A stretch of 64,000 nucleotides of DNA from Lutibacter sp. (lineage in GTDB: Bacteria > Bacteroidota > Bacteroidia > Flavobacteriales > Flavobacteriaceae), in contig JAUXPH010000025.1 in NCBI GenBank assembly GCA_030683995.1, positions 1 to 64,000 of the forward strand. Direction: 5' to 3'. Below are positions 61,691 through 64,000 of this stretch, in pieces. The translations under genes were made by a program, and so were the position numbers. The notes beneath the pieces were generated by a model. That model did no database searches. It was not told the DNA's origin and saw only the letters and a program-made list of their open reading frames with translations. Numbering within the stretch: position 1 is the stretch's first letter; the number at the start of each line of letters is the position of its first letter.

Positions 61691-62586
61691 TATTTATCGA
61701 TGGCTCTTTTAGTGATATCGCCATAAGCCTCAATTCTTCTGTCTCTAAAAAATGGCCAGTTCTGACGCACATTTTCCTGTAAATTTAAATCAACATCAGC
61801 CATCAAAATTTCTTCTTGATCGTGCGATGCCTGTGCCAATATTTCACCTTGCGGACCACAAATAAAAGAAGATCCCCAAAATTCAATACCTGCCGTATTT
61901 GGTGCATATTTTTCCAAGCCTATTCTGTTTGCGGCCGCCACATAAACACCGTTTGCCACGGCGTGGCCTTTCATTACGCTCATCCAGGCATTGTGCTGTT
62001 TTGCGCCATATTCTTCTTTTTCAAGTGGAAGCCACCCAATGGCGGTAGGATAAAACAACACTTCTGCGCCTTGCAAAGCCGTTAATCTGGCTGCTTCCGG
62101 ATACCATTGATCCCAACAAATTAGCGTGCCTATATTGCCTTTTTTGGTGGGAAATGATTTAAAACCGATATCTCCAGGCGTAAAATAATATTTTTCATAA
62201 AATTGCGGATCGTCCGGAATGTGCATTTTACGGTACAACCCTGCTTCAGATCCGTCCGTATCAATAATATAAGCGCTGTTGTGGTAAATTCCTGCCATTC
62301 TTTTTTCAAAAAACGGAACAATAATCACCACGCCCAATTCCTTTGCCAATGCGCTGAAAGCGATGAATGACGTGCTGTACAATTCTTCAGCCAGCGAAAA
62401 ATTATCGGTGTCCTCACTCTGACAAAAATAATGGCTGCTGTACAATTCGGGTAACGAAATGACTTCCGCGCCTTGTTTTGAGGCATCTTTTACCCAGCTT
62501 AAACATTTTTTTAAATTGTTTTCAGCGATATCATTTAAATTTAGCTGCAATACGGCTATTTTATATTTTTTATTTGGCATATTCAA
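61690..62586 (-). CDS. aguB: N-carbamoylputrescine amidohydrolase
   Basis: A 298-residue carbon-nitrogen hydrolase. The catalytic triad is glutamate in SLPELYSSHYF, lysine in YRKMHIPDDP and cysteine in GTLICWDQWYPEAARL. It follows the agmatine deiminase step by releasing putrescine, CO2 and ammonia. The one-base overlap with aguA supports co-expression. Upstream is the small VF530 gene. Together they form a putrescine-producing route from agmatine; arginine decarboxylase is not in the window. Confidence 0.94.
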   Translation of the reverse strand: MNMPNKKYKIAVLQLNLNDIAENNLKKCLSWVKDASKQGAEVISLPELYSSHYFCQSEDTDNFSLAEELYSTSFIAFSALAKELGVVIIVPFFEKRMAGIYHNSAYIIDTDGSEAGLYRKMHIPDDPQFYEKYYFTPGDIGFKSFPTKKGNIGTLICWDQWYPEAARLTALQGAEVLFYPTAIGWLPLEKEEYGAKQHNAWMSVMKGHAVANGVYVAAANRIGLEKYAPNTAGIEFWGSSFICGPQGEILAQASHDQEEILMADVDLNLQENVRQNWPFFRDRRIEAYGDITKRAIDK

Positions 62587-62647
62587 GAATTTATAATGTA
62601 AAAGTAGTATTTTTTACAAACAGATGTGAGTAACAATTTTAGAATTT

Positions 62648-62863
62648 TTATTTGATGGAACGCAAATAAAGATTTTCAACTTTATCCCTCGCCCATTGGG
62701 TTTTTCTTAGAAATTTTAAGCTCGAATTTATGGAAGGATTCGATTTAAAGCAATTGATGTTAATGCGTTCACCCAATTCTTCCCAGCCATACATCGCCAC
62801 CAAAAATTGAAGTATTTCTGCAAGTTTAACGCCGTGAAGCGGATTGTTTGGCTGTTCTTCCAT
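62648..62863 (-). CDS. VF530/DUF2132-family protein
   Basis: A 71-residue protein matching the VF530 family: [20 protein letters not shown] and [20 protein letters not shown]. The [20 protein letters not shown] end is typical. Family members bind DNA in structural studies I recall only in outline. It is 62 bp upstream of aguB on the same strand, but a functional link is not evident. Confidence 0.88.
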   Translation of the reverse strand: MEEQPNNPLHGVKLAEILQFLVAMYGWEELGERININCFKSNPSINSSLKFLRKTQWARDKVENLYLRSIK

Positions 62864-62893
62864 TGTTTAACTATTTATTTTTCCTATCCCCAG

Positions 62894-63037
62894 CCCTTTC
62901 CGAAGGAAAGGGAGTTTGATTAGAAATTCTAACATTATTTAAAATTAAAAACTTTTTAAAGGCCAACGCGCCAGCTGGCACTATCGCTAAAAACAGCTAC
63001 CAGCTGTTTTCTTTACGCTCCGTCCCCCCTTCGGGGG
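62894..63037. repeat. Cluster of small palindromic repeats
   Basis: CCCTTTCC-GAA-GGAAAGGG (62894-62912), GCCAGCTGGC (62970-62979), AAAACAGCT-ACC-AGCTGTTTT (62990-63010) and CCCCC-TTC-GGGGG (63025-63037) follow one another in the gap between the VF530 gene and the SDR gene. They look like independent insertions of Bacteroidota-type short hairpins. The third could also act as a terminator. Confidence 0.85.
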
Positions 63038-63047
63038 TTAGGGGGCT

Positions 63048-64000
63048 TTACCAGTCTATCGGGCGATAATCTTTTAAAAATTTACCGCTCCAATGTTTCC
63101 CTGTGTTGATGCCGTCGAATAACGGATCCATAACACGTGCCGCACCATCAACAATATCCAAAGGCGGCTGAAAATCGTGCACTTCTATTTTATGTTTGGA
63201 CAAATCAACCGGATCTTCATCGGTCACCCAACCTGTATCCACTGCGTTTATATAGATTCCGCTTTTGGCAAAATCTGAAGCCGCAGTATGCGTCATCATA
63301 TTCAACGCAGCCTTGGCCATGTTGGTATGTGGATGCCGATCTTGTTTCGTAAATCGGTGAAATTTCCCTTCCATTGCCGACACGTTGATGATGTGTTTTT
63401 GTCCGGTATTTTCTTTTTTCATTAAATTGGACAAGCGGTTGCACAACACAAATGGCGCAACGGCATTCACCAATTGAACCTCAATCATTTCTGTGGTTTC
63501 AATTTCGCCCAATTTCAATCGCCAGCTGTTTGTTTTTCTTAAATCTACCTGCTGTAAATCGGCATCCAGTTTTCCTTCCGGAAAAACTTCGCTCGCGGTC
63601 AAAGAATTGTCGAAACTATAAGGAATTTGCGACAATTTTGCGGAAGAACTTAGTCCGATTCCTGGTTCCGATCCGTGCCAGGTCACCGGAATATTGGTTT
63701 GATTGTTTGCAATTTCTGAAGAAAGACTTCTCAATTCCTGCAAACAGTTGTGATGGTTGCTGAGCAAATTTTTGGTGAATTGCGGTAAATCATCAAAATT
63801 CATTTCTTCTTTTGCCATTAAATGATGATAAAATCCGGCCGGTCTTCTTACGGTTTGCGCAGCATTGTTGATGAGAATATCCAATCGGCTGTATTGCTGC
63901 TCTATATAATTGCAAAAAATTTCGACACTTGGAATATGTCTTAAATCGAGTCCGTGAATTTTTAGGCGATCGGCCCAATCAAAATAATCTTTTTCCTGGG
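63048..64000 (-). CDS. SDR-family oxidoreductase paralogue (5' end beyond window)
   Basis: The frame is open to the window edge; 317 codons plus stop are visible. It is a close paralogue of the SDR gene at 47920-49473: [52 protein letters not shown] and [14 protein letters not shown] all recur. The visible part covers most of the Rossmann fold and the C-terminus; any zinc ribbon would lie beyond 64000. It follows a cluster of small palindromes. Substrate unknown. Confidence 0.9.
   Translation of the reverse strand, partial: QEKDYFDWADRLKIHGLDLRHIPSVEIFCNYIEQQYSRLDILINNAAQTVRRPAGFYHHLMAKEEMNFDDLPQFTKNLLSNHHNCLQELRSLSSEIANNQTNIPVTWHGSEPGIGLSSSAKLSQIPYSFDNSLTASEVFPEGKLDADLQQVDLRKTNSWRLKLGEIETTEMIEVQLVNAVAPFVLCNRLSNLMKKENTGQKHIINVSAMEGKFHRFTKQDRHPHTNMAKAALNMMTHTAASDFAKSGIYINAVDTGWVTDEDPVDLSKHKIEVHDFQPPLDIVDGAARVMDPLFDGINTGKHWSGKFLKDYRPIDW

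Overview
This A+T-rich window has the hallmarks of a member of the Bacteroidota, most likely a flavobacterium. It has type-specific families (two DUF4252 proteins behind an ECF sigma factor, a fused E1 alpha/beta 2-oxoacid dehydrogenase, a bifunctional ThrA). It has many small lipoproteins, and upstream regions carrying the flavobacterial -7 box TAnnTTTG instead of strong Shine-Dalgarno sites. No rRNA, tRNA, CRISPR array, intact transposase or phage gene was recognised.

Layout. 1-4.0 kb: a tandem array of hairpin repeats, a solitary nuclease-methyltransferase restriction-modification gene carrying three in-frame palindromic repeats, and an 85-bp tandem repeat. 4.1-7.1 kb: a secreted Xaa-Pro aminopeptidase and a two-gene unit with a soluble CBS-domain histidine kinase. 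7.2-17.5 kb: amino acid metabolism on the minus strand: a cystathionine gamma-synthase-type enzyme with a recent partial duplicate, thrC-thrB-thrA behind a threonine-rich leader peptide (thrL, 14708-14803), lysA and pepT. 17.6-31.2 kb: lipoproteins, an S41 protease, the sigma/anti-sigma-like/DUF4252 operon, M1 and M14 peptidases, XRE and Lrp regulators and the E1 gene. 31.4-36.6 kb: an Hsp20 gene behind twin palindromic operators, an RluA-type pseudouridine synthase, an OmpA-type lipoprotein, a TSUP permease and thioredoxin.

36.7-43.8 kb: an MFS exporter, a repeat-rich non-coding stretch, a carbohydrate module (PfkB kinase, GH13 amylase, LytTR regulator) bracketed by related non-coding repeats, and a thioredoxin-like gene broken by one stop codon. 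44-55 kb: an OYE-type reductase, an AI-2E permease, a dienelactone hydrolase, a zinc-ribbon SDR, a DMT exporter, two outer-membrane proteins and pfkB. 55-64 kb: GNAT, three helicases, a second hairpin tandem array, the agmatine-to-putrescine pair aguA/aguB, a VF530-family protein and the 3' part of a second copy of the zinc-ribbon SDR.

The genes are mostly housekeeping and accessory metabolism, and no clearly new multi-gene system was found. The more unusual material is in the DNA around and inside them: a Thr-codon leader at the start of a predicted leaderless transcript; palindromic elements inside a coding frame; paired hairpins with compensatory changes; tandem hairpin arrays; a 100-bp element present in two intergenic gaps; and palindromic operators at hsp20 and at the XRE/M14 gene pair.
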